From Sycobia sp. Sy_11 (taxonomy: Eukaryota > Arthropoda > Insecta > Hymenoptera > Epichrysomallidae), in NCBI GenBank assembly GCA_018907035.1, contig JACCIC010000095.1, forward strand, positions 610,001 to 674,000: a stretch of 64,000 nt of DNA. The letters run 5' to 3'. Every line of letters starts with the position of its first letter. Within the stretch, counting starts at the first letter, position 1. Positions 12,411 through 24,700 of this stretch are shown here, in pieces. A program made the position numbers and the translations under genes. Below the pieces are notes generated by a model, which saw nothing but the letters and a program-made list of their open reading frames with translations, ran no database searches and was not told the origin of the DNA.

Positions 12411-13315
12411 GGGTGTTGATATTATTATAATTATAAAGGGAATTTCTCAAGAGAGGAGAGAAAGAAAGCGCCGGGCCTCGTACGAGGTATATGCGTAAGG
12501 TGAGAAAGGAGAATTAATTTGAATTATTTTTACATCGGAGAGAGTCGTAAATATGAGGATATAAAAATACTGTATGAATAATAATAAGAATAACCACCCC
12601 ATATCACCCTCGAGGCCACCCTATCTCTCTTCGACTTAATTATAGGAACTTTCAGAATATCCACGTATATGCGGAGGTGATTTTCGCGTTATATTGTATA
12701 TATATATATACACGTATACGTGCCAGAGGGCGCAATGAGGCTATCTTGCGCGAGAGCACGACTTGCGACAGAATAAGAGAGAAAAGGGGGGAGGAACGGA
12801 TGGAGTTGGAAGGGGTAGGGGGGAGTTCGCGTGTGAAGCGTGTTTAAGGAGCTAATTTAGCGTTAATAACCGGCTTATCAGAGTAATATCAACGTAATTG
12901 TCGTAGCTTCTCTTCTTCGCCCCGCCTCCTCTTTCTCCTTTTAATGCATTTTAATTCCCCCCACCGCCGGCTCTGTGCAATGCGTGTAACTGTGAATACG
13001 TACAGGTAGTATCGCGGAACAAGGCGCGCACACAATGTTAATAGGCTTTGGAATTGACTTTGAATACATAGGTATTCGTATATATATACATATATACACA
13101 AATACATACTTTCCCTAAAATCACTGTGCCTGGGATAATACGGTTATGTATAATATAACTGATTTTTTAATGTTTTTTTTTTATGTAATGAGCTTCCATC
13201 TTTATATTTTTTATCTAGATTGAATTGTATATGCGAAATAGCAACTATTTAATTGAGTCGACTGATGATATGGCAGCAATATTCGTTCGACGAAACTTTG
13301 GACTCGGAAATTACA

Positions 13316-13319
<4 letters not shown>
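12411..13319. other. non-coding stretch with purine-rich and mildly GC-rich parts
   Basis: Purine-rich DNA lies at about 12765-12835 (GAGAGAAAAGGGGGGAGGAA) and a moderately CpG-containing patch at about 12895-13035. The rest is AT-rich. No gene recognised. Confidence 0.5.

Positions 13320-13381
<62 letters not shown>
13320..13381. repeat. (AT)n microsatellite
   Basis: About 60 bases of pure AT, one of the longest arrays in the window. Confidence 0.95.
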
Positions 13382-13386
<5 letters not shown>

Positions 13387-15690
13387 AAAGAAATAAATTT
13401 AATGCCGCTTGAATAAAATAGAATTTTATCAGTGTAGTTTATCAGTAAATGTTAATTAGAATCCAGGCACAATGGTACAATGGTAACGTACCAGGTGTAT
13501 TAAAATAAGCTGGTTTCCATTCTTTGCAAAAAAGCTGTTATAGAATTCCCGATCGAATACACTTTAAATGGAAATATAATTTTCTCGATTGTTAAATAAT
13601 TGAGGCAATAAATCAGTTCTTAATCATCGAAAGGAAATCAATTACGCTTTATTAAAAATTAAAAGCAGGTCTATTTCGTTTTATCGTATAATAATACACT
13701 TATACTCACAAATTTTACGATTGAAATAACTTTATTTAACATCGCGATAATGTTTTTATTTATTACTACTTTTACAGACTGATACAGACTAGGATAATTT
13801 ATTATCCGCATGTATGTACTACGCAACAAAATTATCGCACCAATTAATAAGCCGCTCTAAAAACTGTGATCAATGTTGAGTACCTATTTTTTTCATTCTT
13901 TCTTTTTTGTTTTTTTTTTATTCGAAAGAACTCTCGAAATCTTTACTATTAGAGCTTATCATTCAGGAATGTCATTTAAACGCGTCTGATATTTTTGCAC
14001 CCCCTGTACCCCACGTAATTTCATGTATTGAAACTCGAATGCTTTAATTATTCGAATTCTAATTGTTTTTGAAATGGAATGCTCTTAATCATATTTCTCA
14101 TTCTTAAGCCTTGAACTATTAAAGTATTCTTTTAAAAATATATGTTTAATTTTGTGCATCTATAAATGATAAAAATTCGTAATTTCCACCCAGTTTTCTG
14201 TTTAGCCGATAATGAAATTTTTACACGGTGATTGTGAATTTATATTCATAACAATAAGTACATATAAGTTCAGAACATGATATATTAGCAGATAGTTTAG
14301 TTTGAGAGAGCACAGTAAAGTATTTATGTTGAATATCGACAAGTTATTCCATAGGTTACTATATTTGGTCTTTCATGACACCCCTGCTTCGATTAGACTA
14401 CTGATTAGTCATTTTTATATTTTTTTCAGCAATTTGGAACAGATTGTAATTTAATAATGCAATTTTTTTTAGCATTTTTACAGAGTTTCGACGAAAACTT
14501 AAACAACGATCTTAAAATTGACGAATCATTATGAATTGGAACTGCTGATCACGATCATCTTTCGTCGCCTCTTTACAAATACTGTAAAATTACAGAACAA
14601 CTGGGCAGAAGGTGAGATTTTTAAAATTATCTGGAAAAAAATTTACTTTACCATATTTGGTAATATTTTTGATAACATGAAGATTCAAAATATAACCTTG
14701 AATTTTAAGGTCATGTATTTTTTACGCTATGAGTAATCAAAAATCAAACGAAAGTTTCTTAAAGGAAGATCTTTTAATGTAAATCTTATTGATAATGGTA
14801 ATGGGTTCCGTTAACTTTCCGAATGAAAAAGGTAAAGCAATTCACAATCATTTTTCTATTATCTATTTTAACGAATTATACATGATGCTTCATCTACTTT
14901 GAGATAATTTATTCTCAAAAAATAAATAAAAACTTGGATAAATTGAGGTTGGACCTTAGAGTGACTTAAGAGTTGGTTTAAAAATTAACTTTGATTTTTT
15001 TTCAACATATATTTTACACTAGACTTAATATTTTTAAGATTATTATTGTTTTCGCTATTGCGACATTAGGCAATATTAAATATGAGGAAAATTTACAATG
15101 AAACTGTGCAAAATTAAAGCAAATTGCAAAAATTACGAATGTGACCACAATGCTTCCATAAGCAGCCTTCTCTGCCTATCTTACGATAAAGGTTATTCAT
15201 AAAGAAACATTCATTACCCCTTACTGAAGAAGGTACTGGTTAACTATCCATGGAAAATAATGAAAGTCACACATTTGAAGGTAATTTTCATTTGGAAGAA
15301 TCTGATGAAAAGATCAGTCCGATTTACGAGTAAAATCTTCACGATTACGTGACAGGTCAAATTCAAGGCCACCGTTGTCGTGCCATCCAAAGCAATATTA
15401 CATTATCTCGAGTTATATGAATCATTCCGTATTTGTTCTACGGCGTTTCAAGTGTTTCGGCAGCCGACAGTTCCGTTCTAGCTTAGCTAGCTACCTGCAA
15501 TTTTATGGTTTCATTTCTGTCACGTTAAGGCAAATATCGTTCTTCATTAGCATTGTGGCTGCAGTACACTACATTATCCGATACTATCACAGGATATTTT
15601 TATAATGGTGATTAATCGACTGGAAAGAGGAAAAAAAACTAAGAGCAAAAAGTAAGTTTTTGGATAGATTTGGTAGAGACAACGGGAACA
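13382..15690. other. AT-rich non-coding stretch with probable old repeats
   Basis: No intact gene. Fragments such as AACCTTGAATTTTAAGGTCA (near 14.7 kb) and CAGGTCAAATTCAAGGCC (near 15.36 kb), and a CTGCCTATCTT motif also found at 24.1 kb, suggest decayed interspersed repeats. Family not identified. Confidence 0.45.
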
Positions 15691-16080
15691 ATTGGGGGGG
15701 GGGGAGATACAGAGCCGCTCTTTCTCACTCGGGGCATTAAAACGATGTTCGAAACTCCGCGCTAAGGAGCCTACCAACTTTTATAGGAGAAGCGGCAAAA
15801 GGAAAGAGGGGGGGGCGGAGGGAAAAGAAGGCGAAGAAGGTAAAGTATCTGGTGAGCAAGGTAAAAAATATAGCTTTTCTTTATTCGAATCGAAAGTTAA
15901 CCCACGCGCCGCTATCCGCGGGATAAAACTACTTCATCCGCGCTCGATTCCCGATCTTGTTCCAGTTGGGTCTTCTTGAAAGTTCCCATCACGAATAAGC
16001 TCGCGGAATCGACCGAGCGATCCATCGCGCACTTCACGCGAGATTCGCCAGCGCAGGGATCCTCGACGCGATCAAAGAAT
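15691..16080. other. G-rich and moderately GC-rich block
   Basis: Includes a run of ten G at about 15693-15702 and purine-rich DNA to about 15860, with CpG-containing sequence to about 16.08 kb. A 95-codon plus-strand frame here is purine-driven (Gly, Glu, Lys rich) and unrecognised. Confidence 0.35.
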
Positions 16081-16660
16081 TATAAACGACATCCTTATAG
16101 TTTATTCTTAGCTTTTGTTTTCCATGCGATTTTGTTTTTTTTTTTGCCTAAAAATTACCTACTCGTCTTTCTAAAATTTCCGTTCTACGTAGCCATTTCT
16201 ATCGCAATTACGGCCTGTTCAAAATTACCAAAAAATTCCTCTCTCTATTATAAATATATATCCTTTAGAATTTTGTGGCCAATATCGTGTAATTTAAATT
16301 TTCACCAATTCATTGCAACTCGAACGGTTCGGGGTGATCAGCCGCTCGAACAGTTTGAGAGGTTCGATAATTGCAGTCGATCGAGCTGATCGATTATTAT
16401 TCCATGTATTCGTGACGACGGAACGTGCATGTGCCAACAACAGTATACACGTCGCAGGTAGCTATGTAAATAATTAAGGCTGTAAAATTTTTGGTGTTCG
16501 AACAACATAGACCACCGAAGTATTCGAACAGTTCAATCAACTGGAACGGTTCAATTTTATCGAATTAATTCATCAATAAATCTCGATATATAGCGTATAA
16601 ATTCCTCATAAGAATTTTTCATCTTTCAATATGCCTTTCATTCGTTTTTCTTATAATAAC

Positions 16661-16663
<3 letters not shown>
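16081..16663. other. non-coding stretch with repeated TTCGAAC/GGTTCGA motifs
   Basis: The motifs CGAACGGTTC, CGAACAGTT, GGTTCGA and GGAACGGTTC recur at about 16320-16385 and 16495-16555. They could be remnants of a short satellite or of a transposon end. No coding content recognised. Confidence 0.35.

Positions 16664-16703
<40 letters not shown>
16664..16703. repeat. (AT)n microsatellite
   Basis: About 40 bases of AT alternation, followed by a short AATATATAG tail. Confidence 0.93.
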
Positions 16704-16707
<4 letters not shown>

Positions 16708-16719
16708 TATAGTAAGCTT

Positions 16720-17040
16720 GTTTGCAAAGCACAGGCCCCTGGCCAAATTTCCCAAGGCCCTCGTTTCTAATATCTATATACAGATACACGGAGTGCGGTG
16801 CGGTCGCGCATATATCACGTATAAATAATCCACGTTACGCGAAATTAACCCCGCAAGGGGTCGCGTTTATAATTATTGCAGTCACCTCGGGCGCGCGGCC
16901 CGTCTGTCTGATTGAAGCGACAGTGTAATGACCGCCGGATCCTCCCACTCACTCTGGATCTCTCCCCCTCTCTCACTCACCCACACACTCTCACTCTGTC
17001 TATGTAGGCCTCTGCTTATCGATCATACGGGCTAGCCCTT
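16720..17040. other. mildly GC-rich stretch with small stem-loop
   Basis: CpG-containing DNA with a potential nested stem-loop at about 16838-16867: ACGCGA pairs with TCGCGT around ACCCC-GCAA-GGGGT. A TC/CA-rich run follows at about 16945-17000. No gene recognised. Confidence 0.35.
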
Positions 17041-17042
17041 CC

Positions 17043-17090
17043 TAGGTATATACATATATATACATACACACACACACACATATATGTATA

Positions 17091-17131
<41 letters not shown>
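17043..17131. repeat. compound (TA)/(CA)/(TA)n microsatellite
   Basis: TA, CA and TATG units run into a pure TA array at about 17096-17131. Confidence 0.92.
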
Positions 17132-17133
<2 letters not shown>

Positions 17134-17397
17134 CAACACTCTCTCCCACGTATAACTAGGGTCGATAAAGTCGCGAATTTGCTCTCGTCGAGCTAGTGTA
17201 ATTGCATGTACTTTATCCGGGATTGGAATAGGCGCCTACCATATATATGTATACGAGTGCCGAAAGGAATTTCTGATGGATCATCGGACAATTTATATAG
17301 GAGTTGAGACGGGGATTTGAGGGATGTGCGGGGAAACGTAGGTGATTATACGTAGATCGAGTGGTTACGATCATTATTGCACAAGTGGTAAAATTTT

Positions 17398-17400
<3 letters not shown>

Positions 17401-17448
<48 letters not shown>
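17401..17448. repeat. (AT)n microsatellite
   Basis: Forty-eight bases of AT. Confidence 0.95.
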
Positions 17449-17450
<2 letters not shown>

Positions 17451-18099
17451 CAATGAGAAGTGAACTTCACCCAGCGCTGTTTATGATTGGACATGCATGC
17501 AATTTTAAAAGTAACAATGCATATAAATATTTATTGAGAGCTAAAATTAATAATATTTATTAATTAATTGTTTAAAAATTGTTTAAAAATAATTTTTATT
17601 ATTAAATTGACAGCTTTCATAATGGCTACAAGAATTTTAATTGATTATTATATAATTTGATTATACATAAATTAATGACCGTCAAGCTCAATTTTGAAAT
17701 ATCCCACATGTACAATTTCTCTAATGCATAGTATTTTATTTGATTTAACACAGAAGTACGTAATTCCAAATTTTACATCGTGTAGACTTGTTTTAATATT
17801 CACTGATCAATTGTTCAAACTATGAACCTCCAATAAATTTTTAAGTAATTAATTTAACAGCAAAATTGAAATTTTGAAACTTAATTTTGATTTCTCTTGA
17901 AATACAATACTATTGTTTTAATTATTATTATATATTATTACAGTGTATTTCGATTTTATCCATAGTAATTTTTAAAAAGTATTTCTACATTTTAGTATAA
18001 TCAAGAACTTAATATTTTTATTTCAAACCGAATAAAGAAAACAAATTCGAATAATGTAATAATTGATCTAATAACGGCGCTGCATTTATATTGCCTTAA

Positions 18100-18103
<4 letters not shown>
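17449..18103. other. strongly AT-rich non-coding stretch
   Basis: No gene or ordered repeat seen; A/T homopolymer-like composition throughout. Confidence 0.6.

Positions 18104-18161
<58 letters not shown>
18104..18161. repeat. (AT)n microsatellite
   Basis: About 58 bases of AT. Confidence 0.95.
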
Positions 18162-18163
<2 letters not shown>

Positions 18164-18407
18164 GAAATACTAATAATGTATTAAACCGCTATCTAGAGAG
18201 GAGCGTACAGACACTTGTATTTCAATTATAATGTCATAGTTAATTGGTTTGCTTACTTTATATATGGTACATATATTCGAATACATATAGTCCGAAAAAT
18301 ATTATCGATTTATTAAATAAACCGCGATGATTATCTATCGGCACTTCGTAGATATCGACATTTGTAATTGCGATGTACCCACTGAATCATAACACTCCAA
18401 TTTGAAG

Positions 18408-18410
<3 letters not shown>

Positions 18411-18459
<49 letters not shown>
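18411..18459. repeat. (AT)n microsatellite
   Basis: About 49 bases of AT. Confidence 0.95.
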
Positions 18460-18460
<1 letters not shown>

Positions 18461-19522
18461 TGGTGTGTCATGGATTTAAAAATAATCATATTCATAATAT
18501 GAGAAAGTCGCAATATTTTGGTTCGGTTAATTGGGACAACATAATGTATTAAAGAGGGAACTATAGCGGTTTCCAGTATCATAGTATAGCGTTATTGTAA
18601 GAAAAATCAATAAAAATTTTTCGTGCAGGATTATAAAATTCAAACTCTTGCTTTAATCGAGTCACGTGCGTGCTCAATGACGTATCTGCCCGGAATAATT
18701 AACCCGAGAATTTTTTGAATATGTGTGTTTGTGTATGTGTGTGCGTGTGTGTGTGTATCGTTACATGGTGGCGTGGGCCATAATATAAAGTTTATTATTA
18801 TAGGACAATGTGGAAAACCATTGTAACGTTGAGAAAGCCTATATAATTTAATAGACTCTGACGACGGGCAAACACATTTGATACGCCATAACAAATATTG
18901 ACGCTATGAATTATTTTTAGGAGCGGGAGGGGGAGGGGGTAAAGAGATGCTTTAAAAGTACGATAATATACAGGAAGTTAATCGCGGAAACATTTTACAA
19001 TAATTAGAAGGCAGTAATTAAGAAAAAAAAAGAAAAAATAGACAATTTTATTATATACTGTTCAAAGAACGTATATAAACCTATTTGAATTTATGAAAAA
19101 CCATAACAATGAAATGATTTACACGACAACAGTAATATTCAAGTGAAAGTTTAACGTTAAGAAATAATATTCGATTTTTAATTATTAATTATAAACATTT
19201 TAAGATAATAATTTACTTTATATTGATTTGACAACATTTAAGTATAAACTATTAATAAACAATTTTTAATCATTTTTATCCGTCTAAGGCTATTATTACT
19301 TGTATTATTACTAATGCCACATTGTTGCTATTATTCATGTAGAAATTATTTGGTTAAAGAACTCGTACGTACTCAGCTACTTTAATCATTTACTAATTTG
19401 TACGAATCTCTCTTATCGCGATAAAATATTAATCCAATAAAGATTCATGATTAATATTTTATTCTGTATTATGTAATTAACACTAATCTACAAATCTTAG
19501 AATATTTGTCCATTTATTGTAC

Positions 19523-19527
<5 letters not shown>
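18460..19527. other. AT-rich non-coding stretch
   Basis: A short imperfect (GT)n run lies at about 18722-18758 and a G-rich run (GGGAGGGGGAGGGGG) at about 18924-18938. No gene recognised. Confidence 0.55.

Positions 19528-19592
<65 letters not shown>
19528..19592. repeat. (AT)n microsatellite
   Basis: About 65 bases of AT, the longest class in this window. Confidence 0.95.
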
Positions 19593-19596
<4 letters not shown>

Positions 19597-19790
19597 TTTT
19601 GTACCACACAAGAATTTTTATTTATTACAAATAATGCAAGTTTCTTGAGTTTTCCTGTAAATCTAAAATTCAGCCATTACTCGACATACTTTTGTCACGT
19701 ACGCGAGCCACCCGCCCTATTGTGCTTGGGCATTATAAACGAATAATTTTCTACATCTGAAGTGGTGATATGAATTTTTTTACCTTTCCT

Positions 19791-19793
<3 letters not shown>

Positions 19794-19842
<49 letters not shown>
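19794..19842. repeat. (AT)n microsatellite
   Basis: About 49 bases of AT. Confidence 0.95.
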
Positions 19843-19847
<5 letters not shown>

Positions 19848-20109
19848 CATAATTCACTATTTTCACGACCACGTGTATAACAAGTACTACTTACACGTCG
19901 AGTCTTACGTAGTCTACTATTCAAGTGAGTACTCGAGTACAGCGCACAAGTGTATATAGTTAGGAAGCCGAGGAGCGCACTTCAATTTTTAATTTGCGAA
20001 AAATTGAGAACAAGAGAAGAAAATAAAGAAATATGCGAAAAGTGCATTAATATGTTATTTTGTTCGACGTTCAAGCACAGATCTTGAATGCAATGGAAAA
20101 ATTTACGCT

Positions 20110-20210
20110 GTTTTTGTTTTTTGTTGCTGTTGTTGTTGCTGTTGTTGTCGTTGCTGTTATTATTGTTGTTGTTGTGGTTGTTGTTACGGTTGTTGTTAAT
20201 GTTGTTGTCA
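20110..20210. repeat. imperfect (TTG)n trinucleotide array
   Basis: TTG units with interspersed CTG, TCG, ATT and GTG variants. One frame reads as a poly-Val/Ile run, which is a repeat artefact rather than a protein. Confidence 0.9.
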
Positions 20211-20342
20211 TAATCGACACATTAATTATATGCACGCTTTTCATATATATACATACATACTTATTAATAAATATTTTTTATTGGCCTTACAATCAATTCA
20301 ATCAAAAAAAAAAAATTCAATTATTTTAACATACATACATAT

Positions 20343-20350
<8 letters not shown>

Positions 20351-20392
<42 letters not shown>
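20351..20392. repeat. (AT)n microsatellite
   Basis: About 41 bases of AT preceded by a short CATA/ACAC stretch. Confidence 0.94.
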
Positions 20393-20397
<5 letters not shown>

Positions 20398-21839
20398 CAT
20401 AAGAAAAGTAACATTAGTCGCGATAAATGAATAAAATTCAGAAAAATTTTCTTTTTAAACCAATTTCTAACATTATTGAATCAATGGAAAATCACTAAAA
20501 TCTTGTTAATTTATATATATATATATAATAACTTTTGATGATATTCGAACGTTAGTTATTTTATCACGTTAATTTTTATTCAATTCTGTGTTTATTTGCA
20601 GATTTGGTCAATTTTTTAAATTGTTGCGATAAACGAGAATCAGATCAAGTATTATTAGTTAATTAAAAATGTTTACATTAGTATGACACTATTGAATGAA
20701 ACACAAGTAAGAGCTAGTAATTATTATAAAAATTACATGTCACAATACAATTGCTATTATGCCAATATGGATATTCTTAGAAAAAATTTTAACTGCCCTG
20801 CAGTGGAAAGTTTATTCCAAATTATTTTTAACGAGATCGACGAAAATTGATTAAAATGGTCGGGATAAATTGATTTTACGTTTGGTACGTCTTTTCAGGT
20901 ATGCTCCAAATTTAAAATGGTAATTTTCCTGATGCGTCACCGGTCACAGCTGCTCCACGATCATAAACTCTTATTATCCCCTCTGGAGGCGATCGAACGC
21001 ATCGATACGTCGTTGAGGATGCCTCAAGGATCCCATGGAAAAATACAGGAAGAGCATGGAAGACAGGACAGAACTTGGGTATATTTCAAACATTCCAACA
21101 TTTAGCGTTATATATATAATTGACTACAGGGGCGTCAGAAGGAATTTCGTAGCCTGGTTCGCGTCGATACCAAACTTATATTCTAAGCTTCTAGCTCGTG
21201 ACCTAAATTATCCGAGGCGTATGTAATTTTCTCTTTTTTTTTCAGTGACATGTACACTTTGCTGAATATTTCACGGAGAGAAGGCTTTAACAAAGAGTGT
21301 CTAAAATTATAATGCATACTGAAAAAAAAATAACAGTCATAACTTTTATAATCTTAATACAAAATTTGATAGTACAACGTAATTAGATACAAGTTTTGGC
21401 AGCAACAACTTTTATAATCTTGATACAAGCGTTAAATGCACCATCGGCAAGACGAATAATCGTATTTTAAAAATCTGATTATACATAGTTATGCATATTA
21501 GTCCAGTTTCTTCTTACTTAAAGTAAAGTAAAGTTTAATCCGGTGTAAAAATATAAGTACTATAGGTATGCTCGTAATTCAGATATAATTCTGTTCTAAA
21601 ACTTTTCTCGGAATAATGCAATTATTAAGCCAATTTATTCCTCTTCTAAATTGTACATCTTCACGAGAAATTCTTTCCGCGCTTTAATTTTAAACGACGA
21701 AATAAAAAAAAAAACGGAAAGCCTAATGGAATTTCCGCAATCTTCAAACGAACCCCGACTGATATAATTTTCTATATATAAAAGCACGTGCGTTCCTTTC
21801 TCTTCGATATAGGCGAACGCGGAACTTATGCTCTTTTTT

Positions 21840-21842
<3 letters not shown>
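20393..21842. other. AT-rich non-coding stretch
   Basis: No gene recognised. A slightly GC-richer patch at about 20920-21220 carries two short unrecognised open frames (62 and 63 codons). Confidence 0.5.
21338..21430. repeat. two-copy direct repeat, about 65 bp period
   Basis: AACTTTTATAATCTT(A/G)ATACA occurs at about 21341 and 21406. This is a short local duplication in AT-rich DNA. Confidence 0.75.

Positions 21843-21886
<44 letters not shown>
21843..21886. repeat. (AT)n microsatellite
   Basis: About 44 bases of AT at the edge of a GC-rich block. Confidence 0.95.
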
Positions 21887-21887
<1 letters not shown>

Positions 21888-22186
21888 GCATGGAGGCGCA
21901 AGCGCAAACGCGCGCGCGCACCGTCGAATCCGAAAAGCTCCAGTTTCGATGCCCAAATCCAATTTTCCCCCTTTGGTCAAAGGGAATCTCCATTCAACTT
22001 GGGCCGGCTCGGCGGATTCTCATGGGCCAACGCGCGCGTATCTTGCGCGAGCGGATAACTTCCCCCTCTCCTCTCTTGCCCCATGCCACCGTTCACCCCT
22101 ACCCCCGCCTCATGAAGGGAGGACGGAGCAGTAGTCCCGTCTATAGACATTAAAGCCTCGCGTCGTCGTACATCAACACACAAACA

Positions 22187-22189
<3 letters not shown>

Positions 22190-22219
<30 letters not shown>
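22190..22219. repeat. (GA)n microsatellite
   Basis: About 14 GA units. Confidence 0.9.
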
Positions 22220-22220
<1 letters not shown>

Positions 22221-22258
22221 AAGACCGAGACGCCTTGGCTTTAATCAATTTTACTCCA

Positions 22259-22261
<3 letters not shown>

Positions 22262-22319
<58 letters not shown>
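22262..22319. repeat. (AT)n microsatellite
   Basis: About 58 bases of AT. Confidence 0.95.
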
Positions 22320-22321
<2 letters not shown>

Positions 22322-22365
22322 AAAGCTCACCTTATTCGAGAGAAGCGCATCAAGAGCGGGATAGA

Positions 22366-22400
22366 GACAGAGAGAGAGAGAGAGAAACAGAAAGAGAGAT
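22366..22400. repeat. (GA)n-rich tract
   Basis: GA units interrupted by AACAGAAA. Confidence 0.85.
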
Positions 22401-22672
22401 TGAGCGGAAAGTGTGTTTGCCGACGCAGTTACAGCTATGCCCTTTGCCCCCCTCCCCACCTCTCGCCCCGCTGGGGCAGCATGGTAAATAGTTGGCGAGA
22501 TCGGCCGTGAGGTGGAGGCGGGCAGGGGGCAAATAGAAGCTCACGGATGATTTGTTTCCCTCCGAGCGCATTGTGCGATGGGAATTGAACGCGGGCGGCG
22601 GCGCACCGGCGTCGTTGCTTGCGGGAAGAGCTTATACATTTAGGTAGAAGATTGCCGGTGTGCAAGAAGATT

Positions 22673-22718
22673 ATATATATATATATATATAAAGAGAGAG
22701 AGAGAGAGGGAGAGAGAG
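22673..22718. repeat. (TA)n(GA)n compound microsatellite
   Basis: About 18 bases of TA pass directly into GA/GGGA units. Confidence 0.88.
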
Positions 22719-22974
22719 GAGTAAACATCCAATGGGAGATTTGTGCAAGAAACGAGGGTAGTGTCCTGGCTAGCAAACCAAATTTATATATTTATACGGG
22801 ATTTGGTACACACGTGTATAGCAAGCGGCTGTAATAGACCGTAAATCCATTTTTACACCCTGCCTGGAGGAGTAAAGTTTGAATTTGATTTGGATTGAAG
22901 TTTGTCTTTCGTGATAATATATTAACCAGTGATTCTAATGATTTGGTCAAGAGAATATAAAATTAAATTTTATT

Positions 22975-22979
<5 letters not shown>

Positions 22980-23027
<48 letters not shown>
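22980..23027. repeat. (AT)n microsatellite
   Basis: About 47 bases of AT. Confidence 0.95.
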
Positions 23028-23033
<6 letters not shown>

Positions 23034-24481
23034 GATGAAATGCAGAAGCTCTCTTATGGTCCATTACAAAATGTTAATGAAAACAAATAATATTGAAATT
23101 ATTCTTAGTTCTGACCAAATTTAATATTTTCATTTTATCTGCTTCTGCAATTCATTGGAATTATTCTTAGTTTTTGTTCAGTTTCAACTCGTGTTATATA
23201 TAATAAGGCTTTTCAACATATTATTGCACCCGAAGAGGCATCTATTTTACATATAGACCTGTTGCTTTTAGAAACATAATTATTAGTGTAAATAATACAT
23301 TGAAAATATGAAAACAAAATTGTCTTGAAAAGATCGTAAAAGCTTTTCAACAAACAATCGTTGATTCAAATAGCATTTCCTGCTTGAAACTGAGCTTTGT
23401 ATAAGTTAATTATATTGCATTGTTTCTCTTTTTAAAACCCTTCTTTCAAACTCTGCTACTTTTCTATTGGATCAATACTCGAAATTGTGCAAGAAGCATT
23501 AGCTAATTTAAAATATTTTAAAGAATATAAGTGCGATATAGCTACTTGAGCCTATCATAAATTAGAAAGGACACAAAAGAGTTATTAATATATACATTAT
23601 TTAACTAAGCAAATCAACAAATGATTAATTCACGATACAGGTGCTATGTAATTTGAAAAAGAATTCGTCTTGCATTGTACACTGTAATTGTATGCAATAA
23701 TATGTATGAACAAAAATTGATTTAAGTACATCCGAAGCGAACCGAATTTAATAACACTAATTTTATAGTATTATGTATACTTTTGAAGTACGTAAAATAG
23801 TGTAGCGATAAAATAAAAATTTCCATATCCGTGTAATATTACTTCCTTCTTCGTGTACAGTATGCTATACTTGAAAGTTACTACCAAATATATATATATA
23901 TATTAAATGAACTGTATACTAAGAGATTTTTTCTTTATTAATTTTAAAAATATACTCTTTCATCGAACTTGCTAATTAAACATTCAAAAATTGCATTTTT
24001 GCACTCTGACGTCCACACAAGGAATAATGATTAATATACATTACAGCCGAAAGATCCGTCGGTCACGCGTACGAAAATTCGGCTTTATGAACCCTCCCTC
24101 CTGCCTATCTTGCGTTAAAAAGTAACGAATGAGGCCGATAGGTACTAAGTTAGCCGCTACTAAGTATTTTTTTTTTTAGTCGGAAAAGTACGGTAATCAA
24201 TCATGCGTATTTGAGAAATTGTGACTAATATCGTTACTTAGCTATCGGTAAAAAATATTATTGATTTTGATTGTTATGATTAATCATGGCACTTAAAAAT
24301 TTTAATGTTGTCTAAACAATTTTAACGAATATAGTATCAATGCCATGGATTTTTTTTGTTGTCGGAATGAATGTATATCTATCATTGGATGCAGAAGAGA
24401 ACCAACTATTATATTAAACAATACAAATAAAAAAGTATAATAATAAAGACTAAATGCAAATAAATTGTAATGAATTAAAAC
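23028..24481. other. AT-rich non-coding stretch
   Basis: No gene. AATTATTCTTAGTT is repeated near 23099 and 23160. An inverted pair AATGCAGAAGC / GCTTCTGCAATT lies at about 23039 and 23141. A CTGCCTATCTTGCGTTAAA motif at about 24101 resembles 15,172 and suggests an old interspersed repeat. Confidence 0.5.
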
Positions 24482-24496
24482 CTATATATATAGTAT
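24482..24496. repeat. SINE target-site duplication, left copy
   Basis: CTATATATATAGTAT, identical to the copy at 24701-24715 on the other side of the SINE. The non-repetitive AGTAT end makes a chance match less likely. Confidence 0.85.
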
Positions 24497-24700
24497 ATTT
24501 TTTTTATGTTATTGAACGTCGCTCTATTTATGCTTCCAAATATTGGTGCTAATCAGCGACGGAGGTCTACGATGTGTTTGTAAACAAAGCACATGTAAAT
24601 TATTACAGCGGTGCTTGTGTCAATCGGCCGAGACCGGGATTTGAACTCGGATCACCAAGTTACTAGTCCTTCGCTCTAGCGATCGAGCTATCGTACGCCT
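24497..24700 (-). mobile_element. tRNA-derived SINE, apparently full length
   Basis: Reading the minus strand from 24700, the element starts with a tRNA-like head of about 75 bases, continues with about 120 bases of unrelated body, and ends in eight A at 24505-24498. It is flanked by a perfect 15-base target-site duplication. That combination (RNA polymerase III-type head, A-rich tail, duplication exactly at both ends) is the signature of a retroposed SINE. SINEs encode no protein and are mobilised by the reverse transcriptase of a partner LINE. I see no second copy in this window and cannot name the family. The perfect duplication suggests the insertion is not very old, although a TA-rich duplication is easier to match by chance than a complex one. 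Confidence 0.8.
24634..24691 (-). promoter_or_regulatory. internal Pol III promoter (A and B boxes) of the SINE head
   Basis: On the minus strand, an A-box-like TAGCTCGATCGCTAGAGCG lies at 24691-24673 and a B-box/T-arm GAGTTCAAATCCCGG lies at 24648-24634. A CTAGTAA stretch (24666-24660) sits where the anticodon loop should be and would give anticodon AGT (Thr). The anticodon and acceptor stems do not pair well, so this is a tRNA-like SINE head and not a working tRNA gene. Confidence 0.75.

Larger units (their letters stand above)
21890..22670. other. GC/CpG-rich block with GA and AT arrays
   Basis: CpG-dense segments at about 21890-22150 and 22420-22620 flank an (AT)n array and (GA)n runs. 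Several overlapping open frames of 61-121 codons on both strands are low-complexity and mutually exclusive. The layout (CpG-rich DNA beside GA repeats) could fit an insect promoter or GAGA-factor-type element, but no gene start can be shown. Confidence 0.35.

Noticed and set aside
13489..14008. Possible mariner-like short element with ends CCAGGTGTATTAAAATA and the complement of TATTTTTGCACCCCCTG
   Set aside because: TA borders both ends, but the end-to-end match is gapped and weak, and the interiors show no further inverted similarity.
24634..24700. Functional tRNA-Thr(AGT) gene
   Set aside because: T-arm and A box are good, but the acceptor and anticodon stems do not pair and the sequence continues into a SINE body with an A tail.
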